From contig CAJXGD010000001.1 of the NCBI GenBank assembly GCA_913053845.1, positions 1 to 64,000 on the forward strand: a stretch of DNA of 64,000 bases. The letters run 5' to 3'. Position numbers and translations under genes: made by a program. The DNA comes from an uncultured bacterium (GTDB taxonomy: Bacteria > Bipolaricaulota > Bipolaricaulia > RBG-16-55-9 > DRJF01). Each line of letters opens with the position of its first letter. Positions within the stretch are counted from its first letter, which is position 1. Shown here piece after piece: positions 50,999 through 61,239 of this stretch. A model generated the notes under the pieces. The model made no database searches, was not told where the DNA came from, and saw only the letters and a program-made list of their open reading frames with translations.

Positions 50999-51571
50999 TT
51001 GAGCATTTCAACCGAGCACACCCAGCTCATCTCGCGTTTTGTGCAGGAGCTCTCGCTCGCCGGGGGACAGACGCGCCAGGTGCATGATCTGGCTCAACTG
51101 GTCTCCGCAATCGCAGATATTCTGCGAGAGCGCCAGACCGGTCGTCTACTTGTGGCTGCCGATAACTTGATCACCGAGCTGGACCTGGTCACTCGGCTAA
51201 GAGCAAAGGGCATTGAAGTGATTACCAGCGATGAACCGGCACAAGTAGCGCAACTCGAAGTGGGACTCACCGGGGCATTGGCCGCGGTGGCCAGTTCCGG
51301 AACGCTGCTGCTGGCCGGTGGAGCCTCACTGGCCAGTCTGCTGCCACCCTTGCACCTGGCCCTGATCCGCGCCGAGCAGATCGAACCCGATTTGACCGGC
51401 GTCTGGCCCCTGCTGGGCCAAGCGATCCGCACCGGCGAGCGCGAGCTCTGCCTGATCACCGGGCCGAGCAAGACCGCTGACATCGAGCAGACCTTGGTCC
51501 AAGGCGTCCACGGTCCAGGCGAGCTGATAGTGATTATCCTCAGTGAAGATGAGCCGGGAGGACAACCATGA
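50999..51571 (+). CDS. lutC: LutC-like lactate-utilization (LUD-domain) protein
   Basis: About 190 residues of LUD domain: the segment with TGALAAVASSGTLLLAGG, HLALIRAEQIEPDL and LITGPSKTADIEQTLVQGVHGPGEL is the LutC hallmark. It belongs to the complex that oxidises L-lactate to pyruvate. I prefer TTG 50999 (AGGGG nine bases upstream), which gives the family length; the frame is open from 50921. Its stop overlaps the next start (ATGA), so the two proteins are made together. Confidence 0.82.
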   Translation: MSISTEHTQLISRFVQELSLAGGQTRQVHDLAQLVSAIADILRERQTGRLLVAADNLITELDLVTRLRAKGIEVITSDEPAQVAQLEVGLTGALAAVASSGTLLLAGGASLASLLPPLHLALIRAEQIEPDLTGVWPLLGQAIRTGERELCLITGPSKTADIEQTLVQGVHGPGELIVIILSEDEPGGQP

Positions 51572-53757
51572 GCCGAAAACGCGATTTGGCTGCAGAGATA
51601 CTCCGAGCGGTCGCCGACGAGCAACTGCAGCACAGCCTGAACTCACTGGGCGAGCGGCTGAATATGCTGCGGGCGGCAGCCTTCCCCGATCGTCAGGAAT
51701 ATGAAGCGCTGCGCCGGGAGGCCCGCCGGATCAAAGAGGAGACGATCGCTCATCTGGACAAGTACCTGGCCCAGTTGCGTGCGCAGGTCGAAGCGCAGGG
51801 CGGCAAAGTCTTTCTGGCCCAGGATGGGACCGAGGCCGCAGCATACATCACGCAGTTGGCCTCGGCGCGCGGCGTAAGCGCACCCATCGTCAAGGCCAAG
51901 TCCATGACCGCCGAAGAGATCGAATTGAATCGAGCCCTGATCGCTCAAGGCTTGCAGGTGCTCGAGGTAGATCTGGGCGAGCGGATCATCCAGTTGGCCG
52001 GGGAGAAACCGGCGCATATCATCGGACCGGCCTTCCACAAGAGCAAGGAGGAGGTCCGGCGGCTCTTCGCGCGCTGGCTGGAGATTCCTGAGGGCGATAT
52101 TCCCCAGGGCATATCGGCGATTACCGCCCTGGCCCGCAGCGCCCTACGCCAGAAATTCTTGCAGGCCGAGATGGGCATCACCGGGGTCAACTTCGCAGTC
52201 GCCGAGACGGGAACGATCGTATTGGTCGAAAATGAGGGCGATATTCGTATGACCACCAGGCTGCCGCCGCTGCATGTGGCCCTGATGGGGCTCGAAAAGG
52301 TCATCCCCACCCTGGACGACTTGCGGGTCTTCTTGGAACTGCTGCCGCGCAGCGGCACCGGCCAGAAGTTGACCAGCTATGTCTCACTGCTCACCGGGCC
52401 GCGCCGAAGCTCATCCGGCGAGCGGCCAGAGCCTGAGCGCGAGTTCCATCTGGTGCTGCTGGACAACGGGCGCAGCCGGATGCGCGCCGACCCGGCGCTG
52501 CGTGAGGCGCTCTATTGCATCCGCTGCGGAGCCTGCATGAACACCTGTGCGCCCTATCTGGGCGTGGGCGGCCACGTCTACGGCGGCCAGACATATATGT
52601 CCGGCATCGGCAACGCCTGGGAGGCCGGAGTGCATGGGTTGGAGGAGGCGGCCGGCTTCAACGAGCTCTGCACCACCTGCGGGCGCTGCACCGAGGTCTG
52701 TCCGGTGAAGATAGATATCCCTTGGTTGAACACGGTCATACGCCAGCGGGCAGGCTCGCTTACCGGCCGGGCGCGCTGGCAGCGCTGGCTGATCGGTCGG
52801 GTTGATCTATCGGGCCGCTGGGGCAGTTATACCGCTCCGCTGAGCAACTGGTTGGTGCGGGCTAAGCCGCTGCGCCTGCTGCTGGAAAAGGTGCTGGCCC
52901 TGGACCGGCGACGCCGGCTGCCCGCTTTCCGGCGTCCGACTTTGGAGCAACGCTTCCGGCGTCATCGGCCGGCCCGGAGTGATGGTCCGCTGCAAGGGAC
53001 CAAAGTCGCTCTCTTGCCCGACTGCTTCACCAATTATTATCAGCCGGAGATCGGCCTAGCAGCGATCGAATTATTGGAGCGGCTGGGCTGCTCGGTCGAG
53101 TTGGCGCCGCGACGCTGCTGCGGGCGCGGGTTGCTCTCCCAGGGGCTGATCGAAGAGGTCAAGCCCTTGGCGCGGCGCAGCATGGAAACATTGGAAAGAC
53201 TCGCGGGTCAGGGCTATGAGCTCGTGGGCGTCGAGCCCAGTTGCCTGGCAGCCTTGCGGGGTGAATATGCCCATATTATTGGGAGCAAGCGCGCCGCCAG
53301 GCTGCGCCCACATCTCTGGGAGATCTTGGAATATTTGCAGCATTGCCACCTGCCCCCCGAGCTCTTTGCCGGGCCGGAGCAGCAGCTGGTCTACCACGGT
53401 CATTGCCAGCAGAAGGCCATAGGGGCCAATAGAGCAGCTATAAGTCTATTAGCAAATATTCCGGGCGTAAAGCTTAAAGTAGTCGAGGTGCCCTGCTGCG
53501 GCATGGCCGGCTCGTTTGGCTATAAGCGAGATTTCTATCAGCTATCGATGCAATTAGGACGACGGCTGACCAAGAAACTGGAAAAGCTCGAGGGTCAGAT
53601 TGTTCTGTGTGGCAGCTCCTGTCGCGCCCAGGTTGAAGAACTGAGCGGACGGTCGGTCAGACATCCGCTGGAACTGCTGTTGGAACGCCTGAAATCAAAA
53701 GAACTGTCAGGGCCTGGCGGCCACGATGAAGAGCCAGTTGCGCGGGACAAACTGTAG
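51568..53757 (+). CDS. LutB-LutA fusion: lactate-utilization iron-sulfur protein
   Basis: A 729-residue fusion. Residues about 1-300 are the LutB LUD domain (SMTAEEIELNRAL, ITGVNFAVAETGTIVLVENEG, RLPPLHVALMG). Residues about 305-400 hold two ferredoxin-type clusters (CIRCGACMNTC, CTTCGRCTEVCPV). From about 465 the protein resembles LutA/GlpC, with two CCG domains (APRRCCGRGLLSQG and VPCCGMAGSFG plus flanking Cys). In Bacillus LutA and LutB are separate proteins. Electrons from lactate would pass to the quinone pool. No separate lactate dehydrogenase or permease is visible in the window. The last 51 bases overlap the convergent methyltransferase. Confidence 0.88.
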   Translation: MSRKRDLAAEILRAVADEQLQHSLNSLGERLNMLRAAAFPDRQEYEALRREARRIKEETIAHLDKYLAQLRAQVEAQGGKVFLAQDGTEAAAYITQLASARGVSAPIVKAKSMTAEEIELNRALIAQGLQVLEVDLGERIIQLAGEKPAHIIGPAFHKSKEEVRRLFARWLEIPEGDIPQGISAITALARSALRQKFLQAEMGITGVNFAVAETGTIVLVENEGDIRMTTRLPPLHVALMGLEKVIPTLDDLRVFLELLPRSGTGQKLTSYVSLLTGPRRSSSGERPEPEREFHLVLLDNGRSRMRADPALREALYCIRCGACMNTCAPYLGVGGHVYGGQTYMSGIGNAWEAGVHGLEEAAGFNELCTTCGRCTEVCPVKIDIPWLNTVIRQRAGSLTGRARWQRWLIGRVDLSGRWGSYTAPLSNWLVRAKPLRLLLEKVLALDRRRRLPAFRRPTLEQRFRRHRPARSDGPLQGTKVALLPDCFTNYYQPEIGLAAIELLERLGCSVELAPRRCCGRGLLSQGLIEEVKPLARRSMETLERLAGQGYELVGVEPSCLAALRGEYAHIIGSKRAARLRPHLWEILEYLQHCHLPPELFAGPEQQLVYHGHCQQKAIGANRAAISLLANIPGVKLKVVEVPCCGMAGSFGYKRDFYQLSMQLGRRLTKKLEKLEGQIVLCGSSCRAQVEELSGRSVRHPLELLLERLKSKELSGPGGHDEEPVARDKL

Positions 53758-54531
53758 CTTCAGCTCTGCGAAAACCTGGGTGACTGCCTGCTGCAGCGCC
53801 TGTCGCCCGGCTTCCAGCGGCACACCGGGCAGGGCTCCGGCGATGAAATCCTGAAATTGGCTGATCCCTAGCCAGCCCTCCAAGGGCACTGCGACCGGCT
53901 TGATGAGCTCTTCCCGCAGGGTGAAGCCTTGGGAGTGCAGCAGCTCAACATACTCGGTCGAACTCAGCTGCCGGCGGGACTCGACTTTAGCGGCTTTGTC
54001 GGGCATGAGCTGATAGCGGCTGCGCAAGGTGCGGATGGCCCGATACATCCAGCGACGGTAGAATATAGCTGTTTCTTCCGGCTGAGCGCCGGCGAAGAAA
54101 GTGGTGTTGAAGGCAAATACGCCACCGGGTCGCAGGATGCGCAGCGCCTCAGCGGCGATCTCCTCCTTCTGGGCCATCATGTGGATGGCATTGCAGAGGA
54201 TGACCGCATCCACCCGTTCGCGCACCAGGCCGGAGAGCTGCTCCGCCTGGCCTTGGACCAGCTTGACCATCTGATTGCGGGCCTCTGCCAGTTTGGCTCG
54301 GGCCTGTTGCAGGGCCTCGGCGGAAGAGTCTATGGCGATGACCAAGCTCTCCCGCATACCCTGTAATTTTTGCAGGATCAGTTGGGTCACCGCTCCGGTG
54401 CCGCAGGCCAGATCCACTATGTGTTGGCCTGGCTTGATGGCGCAGCTATTTACCAAAGCCTGGTTTACTTGGCGATAGAAGGACTGTTCCGCGAAGCGCA
54501 CAAAGGAGTAATTAACCGATTCTGGGGTCAT
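53707..54531 (-). CDS. class I SAM-dependent methyltransferase
   Basis: About 274 residues with a Rossmann methyltransferase core: motif I VDLACGTGAVTQ (about 45-56), acidic residue in VIAIDSSAEA, motif IV VDAVILCNAIHMM, and RPGGVFAFNTTF. The C-terminal part (about 160-274) is not typical of one named subfamily. The substrate is unknown; small molecules or lipids are likelier than rRNA. ATG 54531 follows AGGAGG by five bases. It lies 23 bases after the sigma factor gene. Confidence 0.8.
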   Translation of the reverse strand: MTPESVNYSFVRFAEQSFYRQVNQALVNSCAIKPGQHIVDLACGTGAVTQLILQKLQGMRESLVIAIDSSAEALQQARAKLAEARNQMVKLVQGQAEQLSGLVRERVDAVILCNAIHMMAQKEEIAAEALRILRPGGVFAFNTTFFAGAQPEETAIFYRRWMYRAIRTLRSRYQLMPDKAAKVESRRQLSSTEYVELLHSQGFTLREELIKPVAVPLEGWLGISQFQDFIAGALPGVPLEAGRQALQQAVTQVFAELKLQFVPRNWLFIVAARP

Positions 54532-54554
54532 GTTGCCCTCCTGTTCCGCTGACA

Positions 54555-55556
<1,002 letters not shown>

Positions 55557-55673
55557 CAGCATCGTCCTCCAGCGTTAGTGACCTTAGGAAAAGGCAATAA
55601 CCTCCCGCTGCTGCCAACCGGAGGCTACCTCACTTATCACTCTTGTTTTCATGCGGTATAATCTAGCGCGCTT

Positions 55674-55702
55674 ATTATATGGGCTAACGGCCATTTTGTC
55701 AA
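55674..55702 (-). promoter_or_regulatory. perfect consensus promoter of the sigma factor gene
   Basis: Minus-strand TTGACA (55697-55702), a 17-base spacer and TATAAT (55674-55679). The leader is about 105 bases. Confidence 0.8.
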
Positions 55703-55714
55703 TAGCAGGGAGCT

Positions 55715-57724
55715 TCAGTCGTCGGCTAAACCCATCGCTTCGGCGACCAGTTCAGCGATGTCTCGGTCGCGCAGCCCGGCGCTAGCCCCCTCGGCCTTGG
55801 CGGCGATGCCGTCCTCCAGCATGGTCAGGCAGAAGGGGCAGGCGGTGGCAATCGTGTCCGGTTGGACCTCCATCGCTTGTAGGATGCGCAGCTCGTTGAC
55901 CCGCTTGCCCGGCTCCTCCTCCAGCCACATCAGCCCTCCGCCGGCGCCGCAGCACATCCCTCGCTCGCGGTGGCGCTTCATCTCCACCCGCTTGCTGCCC
56001 GGAATCGCATCTAGCACCTGGCGCGGCGGCTGGTAAACCTGATTGTAACGCCCCAGATAACAAGAATCATGATAGGTTATTACCGAGTTGATCGGCTGTT
56101 TTAGCTCAATGCGCCCCTGCTCGATCAGCTCGGCGATCAACTGACTATGATGTATGACTTCGTACTGCCCGCCGAAGTCGGGATATTCGTTCTTAAAAGT
56201 ATTAAAGCAGTGCGGACACAAGGTCAGGATGCGCTTAATGTTGTATTTGGCGAGCGTCTTCACGTTGCGCTCGGCTTGAATCTGGAAGAGATACTCGTGG
56301 CCGCTGCGCCGGGCCGCGTCGCCGGTGCAGCTCTCCTCCGCGCCCAAAATGGCGAACTTGACCCCGGCAGCATTGAGTATCTTGACCAGACTGCGAGCGA
56401 CCCGCTGGTTGCGTGGATCGAAAGCCGTCGCGCAGCCGACCCAGAACAGATAGTCGAGTTCCTGAGCTTGCCCGTCCAGCTCACTTAAAATCGGGATATC
56501 CAGCCCTTTAGTCCACTCCAGTCGCTGATCGGCGGTCAGGTTCCAGGGGTTGCCCCGCCCGTCCATGCCCTTGAAGAACTCGCCGAAGAGCTCCGGATAT
56601 TTGTCCTGAATCATCACCTCATTACGACGTAGGCCTTGGATTTTGACCAGCTGATCTATCTGGACCGGGCAAGCCTCCACACAGGCCATGCAGGAGGTGC
56701 AGGCCCAGATCTCCTCCGGCTGCACCGAGAGACCCATGATCCGGCGCGGCTGGCGGGCCTTCCCGAAGACCGGCAGCTCTCCGTAAGCCTGGTCGCGGAT
56801 CTCCAAGATGATCTCTTTGGGCGAAAGGATCTTCCCCGAGAGGTAGGCCGGACAGTTGACCTCGCAGCGGCCGCACTCGGTGCAGTTAAATAAGTCCAGC
56901 ATATCTCGCCAACTGAGGTTCTTGATCGTCTCCAGCCCCAGAGGCTCCTCGCGCTCGAAGGCCCCTTCCACGTCGAGTTTTTCCATCCGACCTTCCGGCG
57001 TCGTGCGCACGAATAGAGTGTTGAAGAACGCGGTGATGACGTGGAAGTGCTTCGAGATGGGTAGGTAATTCAAGAAGGCCAAATTGGTGATGATATTGAG
57101 CCAATAAGCCCCCAGATACCAGCCGGCCAGCAGTTGGGGCGAGTCGCCGGCATAGAGTCCGGACAGAGCACTGGCCAGCGGTGCTCCCCAACGGCGCGGA
57201 TGGCCTGAGGTAGCGTCAATGATCACATCGGTGACCATCAGGATCAGGATCATCCACAAGATGGCATAGCCCCCCCAGGAGATGGTCAGACGCGGCACCC
57301 GCAGCAGCCAGCGGCGATAGAAGGCCACCAAGATGGCCAGCGTCACCAGGACGATGAAGGCCTCTTTCACCAGATTATAGAGATCGCCGATCGTGTTGTC
57401 TGGAATGGCCCAGTTCCCGTTGAAGCCGATCAAAAAGAGCTCAATGGTACGGATCATGTAGACCAGAAATCCCCAGAAGATCAGCGCATGCACCAGACCG
57501 GCGACCCGTTCCTGCAAGAGGCCCTTTTGGCCCAGGAAGTAGAGCAGGACGTTCTTCAGCCGCGCCGGCCAATCGTGGAAGCGGTCTTCGGGGCGGGTGG
57601 CCAAGCGCAAGAGCTGCCAGCGTTTCCAGAGCACATAAGCGAAGAGCCCCAGGCCGACTATGAGCAGCAGTGCCAGCCAGAGCCGGCCGCTCAGGCCTAA
57701 AAAGATGAACTGAGTTGGTTGCAT
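55715..57724 (-). CDS. EtfD/FadF-like membrane iron-sulfur oxidoreductase (ETF:quinone route)
   Basis: A 669-residue protein. Residues about 1-260 carry about six transmembrane helices (NarI-like b-cytochrome fold). Two [4Fe-4S] sites follow ([14 protein letters not shown] near 290, [13 protein letters not shown] near 345). Two CCG-type domains close it (GCATAF with SCTGD and [25 protein letters not shown] and CPFCLTM). This HdrD-like layout matches EtfD, which passes electrons from ETF to quinone in fatty acid oxidation. The acyl-CoA dehydrogenase and thiolase elsewhere in the window support that role; other HdrD-type partners cannot be excluded. There is no ribosome binding site and the promoter lies almost on the start codon. 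Confidence 0.85.
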   Translation of the reverse strand: MQPTQFIFLGLSGRLWLALLLIVGLGLFAYVLWKRWQLLRLATRPEDRFHDWPARLKNVLLYFLGQKGLLQERVAGLVHALIFWGFLVYMIRTIELFLIGFNGNWAIPDNTIGDLYNLVKEAFIVLVTLAILVAFYRRWLLRVPRLTISWGGYAILWMILILMVTDVIIDATSGHPRRWGAPLASALSGLYAGDSPQLLAGWYLGAYWLNIITNLAFLNYLPISKHFHVITAFFNTLFVRTTPEGRMEKLDVEGAFEREEPLGLETIKNLSWRDMLDLFNCTECGRCEVNCPAYLSGKILSPKEIILEIRDQAYGELPVFGKARQPRRIMGLSVQPEEIWACTSCMACVEACPVQIDQLVKIQGLRRNEVMIQDKYPELFGEFFKGMDGRGNPWNLTADQRLEWTKGLDIPILSELDGQAQELDYLFWVGCATAFDPRNQRVARSLVKILNAAGVKFAILGAEESCTGDAARRSGHEYLFQIQAERNVKTLAKYNIKRILTLCPHCFNTFKNEYPDFGGQYEVIHHSQLIAELIEQGRIELKQPINSVITYHDSCYLGRYNQVYQPPRQVLDAIPGSKRVEMKRHRERGMCCGAGGGLMWLEEEPGKRVNELRILQAMEVQPDTIATACPFCLTMLEDGIAAKAEGASAGLRDRDIAELVAEAMGLADD

Positions 57725-57731
57725 GGCGGCT

Positions 57732-57761
57732 AGGATAGTGCTAGCTGCCTGGCTCTGTCAA
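57732..57761 (-). promoter_or_regulatory. promoter of the EtfD-like gene, probably leaderless
   Basis: Minus-strand TTGACA (57756-57761), 18-base spacer, TATCCT (57732-57737). The -10 ends seven bases before the ATG at 57724. Confidence 0.6.
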
Positions 57762-57841
57762 TTCTGGGCTGAGCGCTGTTGCACCGGATGCGAGCAAAGT
57801 TTATCGTATGTTGGAGTCGGGCAGAGCAGAGGTGAGTGGTG

Positions 57842-58045
57842 ATGAAGGCCGAGGAGCAGCGCGACAGATCGGAGTGGCACCGGGTCGGAAGGCTAGGTGG
57901 GCTGCCGCTCTATCGCAACCGGCGGACGGGTGAATATGCCATTGAGGCCGATTATGAGTGGCTGCGGGCGCTCTCGCCCCAGGAGGAAGAGCTATTGCGC
58001 GAGCAACTCCAGCAAGGAGAAGAGCAAGATCATCATGACCACTAA
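57842..58045 (+). CDS. small charged protein coupled to the TGS GTPase
   Basis: A 67-residue hydrophilic protein (start ATG 57842 behind AGGTGA). Visible features are the segment LGGLPLYRNRRTGEYAIEAD and an acidic, Gln/His-rich tail ending EEQDHHDH. The stop overlaps the GTPase start by 11 bases, which suggests coupling. I do not recognise a family. Confidence 0.55.
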   Translation: MKAEEQRDRSEWHRVGRLGGLPLYRNRRTGEYAIEADYEWLRALSPQEEELLREQLQQGEEQDHHDH

Positions 58046-59021
58046 TCTATCGCCGGAATTTTTAGCGGCACAGCGGCGCTATCGCGAAGCTCCCACGCCG
58101 GGAGACAAGCTGGCGGCCCTCAAGGAGATGCTCTCCACCATCCCCAGGCATAAGGGCACCGAACGGATGCGGGTAGATCTCAAGGCGCGCCTGAGCAAAT
58201 TGCAGCAGCAGCTCGAGCGCCAGCACTCTAAGCGCACGGTGCGCAGCTCGCCCTACGAGCATATCGAGCGCCACGGCGCCGGGCAATTCGTGCTGGTCGG
58301 CTTGCCCAACTGTGGCAAGTCCCGCCTGCTGGCATCCCTGTCGGCCGCCCGCCCCGAGGTGGCCGACTATCCCTTCTCGACTTTCACTCCCACCGTAGGC
58401 ATGATGAGCTTCGAGGACATCCAGATTCAACTCATCGACCTGCCGCCGCTCTCCGACTTCACCGAGGGCTGGGTCTATGGGCTGATCCGCCAGGCCGACG
58501 CCATAGCCCTGCTGGTTGACCTATCCGCTTCCGACCCTGAAGCCGAGCTGCTCGAGGCCCTGGCGCTGCTGGAGGGTGCACGCATCCACTTGGTGGATCA
58601 TCTGCCGCAGCAGCCCCTCTCAGGTACGGTCAAGCGGGCGCTGCTGCTGGGCAGCAAGAGCGACCTGCCCGGTGCCTCAGAGCATTTTAAGGCCCTGCAG
58701 GACAGTTATAGCGATCAACTACCACTGATCGCCATCTCGGTCGAGCAACGCTCGGCACTAGAGACGCTGCGGCGTGCCCTCTTTACACGCCTAGAAATCG
58801 TGCGCGTCTACACCAGGAAGCCGGGCGAGCCGCTCGTCAGGGAGCGTCCCTACACCTTGCCGCGCGGCAGCACGGTGCTGCAGGCGGCCAAACAGGTGCA
58901 CTACCAGTTGGCAGAAAAGCTGGATTATGCGCGCTTGTGGGGCTCCGCCCAGTACGACGGCCAGCGAGTGGAACGGGACTATGTGGTGCAGGACGGCGAT
59001 CTGTTGGAGTTGCACGGTTGA
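58035..59021 (+). CDS. OBG/DRG-like GTPase with C-terminal TGS domain
   Basis: About 328 residues. N-terminal coiled coil (about 10-70), then a GTPase domain: G1 GLPNCGKSRLLASL (about 94-107), G2 region YPFSTFTPTVGMM, G3 LIDLPPL (an Asp-Leu-Pro version of DxPG), and G4 LLGSKSDL (NKxD-like; here SKSD). A TGS domain (about 255-328) with VYTRKPGEP, PYTLPRGSTVLQAAKQVH and DYVVQDGDLLELHG follows. The DRG/OBG family acts in ribosome-linked processes. G4 departs from NKxD, so nucleotide specificity may be relaxed. ATG 58035 is inside the end of the small upstream gene. Confidence 0.85.
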   Translation: MTTNLSPEFLAAQRRYREAPTPGDKLAALKEMLSTIPRHKGTERMRVDLKARLSKLQQQLERQHSKRTVRSSPYEHIERHGAGQFVLVGLPNCGKSRLLASLSAARPEVADYPFSTFTPTVGMMSFEDIQIQLIDLPPLSDFTEGWVYGLIRQADAIALLVDLSASDPEAELLEALALLEGARIHLVDHLPQQPLSGTVKRALLLGSKSDLPGASEHFKALQDSYSDQLPLIAISVEQRSALETLRRALFTRLEIVRVYTRKPGEPLVRERPYTLPRGSTVLQAAKQVHYQLAEKLDYARLWGSAQYDGQRVERDYVVQDGDLLELHG

Positions 59022-59051
59022 GACCGGCTCCAAACTGCCCGATGGCGCCGC

Positions 59052-59080
59052 TTGCAGACCGGGGCGAGCCTCCCTATGAT
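59052..59080 (+). promoter_or_regulatory. promoter of the baeRF-like gene
   Basis: TTGCAG (59052-59057) and TATGAT (59075-59080) with a 17-base spacer. Confidence 0.45.
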
Positions 59081-59127
59081 AAGCTAATGAGAAGCAGCAG
59101 AGCAATTGGCATCAAGGAGGGATAGCG

Positions 59128-60309
59128 ATGCTTACCCAACAGGACCTGGAGCGGCTGGTGGCCCTCGAGGCGAACCCGGTGCTTAGCGTTTATCTCAACG
59201 TGGATCCGGCCGGGCAGCAGGCCGGGCGACCGGGCCATCGTCTCCGCTGGAAGAGCGCGCTTAAGTCCCTGCAAGAGGGTCTGCCGTCGGAAGAGCAGAA
59301 GCGCTTAGCTCCTATAGCAGAGGAGTTGGGCACATACCTGCAAAACCATCGCCCGCAAGGGCGAGCCTGGGTGCTCTTCTGGGGGATGTCCAGCCTGCTG
59401 GCAGAGTTTCACTTGCGGGTCCCGGTGGTGGACGAGGCTCAGTGGGGACGGCCCAGCTTGGTCCAACTGGAATGGCTGCTCGCTGAATATCCGCCCTACG
59501 GTGTGGTACTGGTCGACTCCCAGCGGCTGCGCTTCTTCTATCTGGCCCTAAGTGAGATTCGCTCCGAGGGGGAGCGCAGCTTGTCCGAGGAGATGAGCCA
59601 GGGCGGCGGCCAGGAAGCCCCAGCGGTGATAGCTGCGGCGGCTAATCCCAGCCGCGGCGCGGCCGGCGGTGGAGATCAGAAAGAGGCCTTCGAGGCGCGG
59701 CTGGCCGCTCAGACCCGCAACTTCTGGCGCAGCGCTGCCCAAGAGCTGCGTGATCTACAGCAAACCCAGGGCATCAAAGCGGTGGTGCTCGCCGGCCCCA
59801 AGGAGGTCAGCGAGCGCTTTCTGGAGGCTTTAGCTCCCGGCAATTCTCTAGGCACTTCTCTAGAAATCATCGGCCATCTGCCGCTGAGCTCAGATGCCTC
59901 ACCGCAGGAGATCTTGGCCAAGAGCCTGCCCCTGATCGAAGCTCAGGAGGAGCGGCGCCAGCAGGGACTGGTCGCAGAACTATTGCAACGCACCGCCCAG
60001 AGTCAGAGCGCCAGCCTGGGACTGGGACCGACCTTGAAAGTACTGCAGAGCGGGCGGGTGGCCCAATTGATCCTGACCCATGACCTGGAGGCGCCGCTGA
60101 GCGAATGCGCCGCTTGTCAATACAGTTTCCTGGCCAGCTCCGCCGATTCCTGTCCACGTTGCGGCTCAAGCGGCCTGCAAGCGGTCTCGCTGCGGGTGTT
60201 GCTCCCCCTGCTGGCCCGACGGCATGGAGCCAAGCTGGAGGTGCTCCACGGCCAAGCGGCAGAACGGTTGGCCGCCCAGGGAGGCATAGGCGCGCTCTGG
60301 CGCTATTAA
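59128..60309 (+). CDS. baeRF-type (bacterial eRF1-like) protein
   Basis: A 393-residue protein with the layout of bacterial archaeo-eukaryotic release-factor homologs (baeRF, near family 10). The N-terminal domain starts with PVLSVYLNVDP. A VLRF1/eRF1-like middle domain (about 125-280) contains VVLVDSQRLRFFYLALSEI and KAVVLAGPKEVSERFLE. A C-terminal L7Ae-like part has a zinc ribbon (CAACQYSF and CPRCGSS, about 330-355). No GGQ tripeptide stands in the usual place (GGGQE occurs near 155), so peptide release is uncertain; a ribosome-rescue role is inferred. GGAGGG precedes the ATG. Its stop overlaps the next start by one base. Confidence 0.72.
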   Translation: MLTQQDLERLVALEANPVLSVYLNVDPAGQQAGRPGHRLRWKSALKSLQEGLPSEEQKRLAPIAEELGTYLQNHRPQGRAWVLFWGMSSLLAEFHLRVPVVDEAQWGRPSLVQLEWLLAEYPPYGVVLVDSQRLRFFYLALSEIRSEGERSLSEEMSQGGGQEAPAVIAAAANPSRGAAGGGDQKEAFEARLAAQTRNFWRSAAQELRDLQQTQGIKAVVLAGPKEVSERFLEALAPGNSLGTSLEIIGHLPLSSDASPQEILAKSLPLIEAQEERRQQGLVAELLQRTAQSQSASLGLGPTLKVLQSGRVAQLILTHDLEAPLSECAACQYSFLASSADSCPRCGSSGLQAVSLRVLLPLLARRHGAKLEVLHGQAAERLAAQGGIGALWRY

Positions 60310-61103
60310 TGGCCCAAATCCTGCGCGAGCTGAACTTCCTCAGCTTCGACGGCTTCGAGATTTATGGCCACCTGAGCCTGCCGCAGGGCAACGGGCCCTT
60401 CCCGGCCGTTGTGGTGCTCACCGGTGGACTGGGCGGGGCCAAGGATGAGTTGGGCCGCTATGTCAAGCTGGCCGAGCATCGGCGGCTGGTGCCCCAAGGC
60501 TTGGCCGTCTTTACCGTGGATCATCGTGGCAGCCCCGGTCACGGTCCGGCCTTCGCCGCGCGCCAAGATTTGGGGGGTGCTGATCTGTCAGACGTGCTGG
60601 CGGCAACCCGCTTTTTGAGCGCTCGTGAGGAGATAGACTCAGATAGATTGGCGATCTTGGGTAGCAGCCGGGGTGCCTACCTGGCCGCCTTGGCCCTGGA
60701 GCAGGCCCCCTACTATCGCGCCGCGGTGCTGATGATGGGCTTCTATGATTTAGAACGCTTCTTGCGCTATGAGCGAGCGCATCGCGGGGCGGACTCTCCC
60801 TTTGTCAAACACTTCGGTCGGTCTTGGGAGGAGCTGCTGGGCCTCTTTCCCGTGCGCGATCGCTCGCCGATTCGCTTCGCCGATCGGGTGAGTTGTCCGG
60901 TGCTGCTGATTCATGGCCAGCGAGACCGGATCGTACCGCCTGAGCAATCCCGGCTTTTCCATCAAGCGTTGCAGCAGGCAGGCCACACCAGCCGGCTGAT
61001 GCTCATCCCGGAGCTAGAGCACGGCTATTCCCAGGATACGCCGCTGTGGGAAGAGGTCTGGCGGCTGACCGGGGAGTTCCTGGCCGAGACACTGGGGCTC
61101 TGA
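60309..61103 (+). CDS. alpha/beta hydrolase (dienelactone hydrolase / S9-like)
   Basis: About 264 residues. GGLGGAKDELGRY follows the first strand; the nucleophile elbow is GSSRGAYLA (Ser about 120), the acid Asp in LIHGQRDRIVPP (about 207) and the base His in ELEHGYS (about 241). This matches acylaminoacyl-peptidase-like S9 or esterase families; the substrate is unknown. The start ATG 60309 shares one base with the upstream TAA. Confidence 0.82.
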   Translation: MAQILRELNFLSFDGFEIYGHLSLPQGNGPFPAVVVLTGGLGGAKDELGRYVKLAEHRRLVPQGLAVFTVDHRGSPGHGPAFAARQDLGGADLSDVLAATRFLSAREEIDSDRLAILGSSRGAYLAALALEQAPYYRAAVLMMGFYDLERFLRYERAHRGADSPFVKHFGRSWEELLGLFPVRDRSPIRFADRVSCPVLLIHGQRDRIVPPEQSRLFHQALQQAGHTSRLMLIPELEHGYSQDTPLWEEVWRLTGEFLAETLGL

Positions 61104-61122
61104 GCTTGCCGGCAGGGTACGC

Positions 61123-61151
61123 TTGACGGACTGGAGCGCATCCAGTACCCT
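61123..61151 (+). promoter_or_regulatory. promoter of tRNA-Glu(CTC)
   Basis: TTGACG (61123-61128) and a weak TACCCT (61146-61151) with a 17-base spacer, ending 11 bases before the tRNA. Confidence 0.45.
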
Positions 61152-61162
61152 GAGATCATGCC

Positions 61163-61238
61163 GGTCCCATCGTCTAGTGGCCTAGGACGCTGGCCTCTCA
61201 AGCCGGTAACAGGGGTTCAAATCCCCTTGGGACCGCCA
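61163..61238 (+). tRNA. tRNA-Glu (anticodon CTC)
   Basis: Cloverleaf with acceptor GGTCCCA/TGGGACC, D arm almost identical to the other tRNA-Glu, anticodon loop CTCTCAA (anticodon CTC, normal T33), T arm GGGGTTCAAATCCCC, discriminator G and encoded CCA. Confidence 0.94.
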
Positions 61239-61239
61239 G

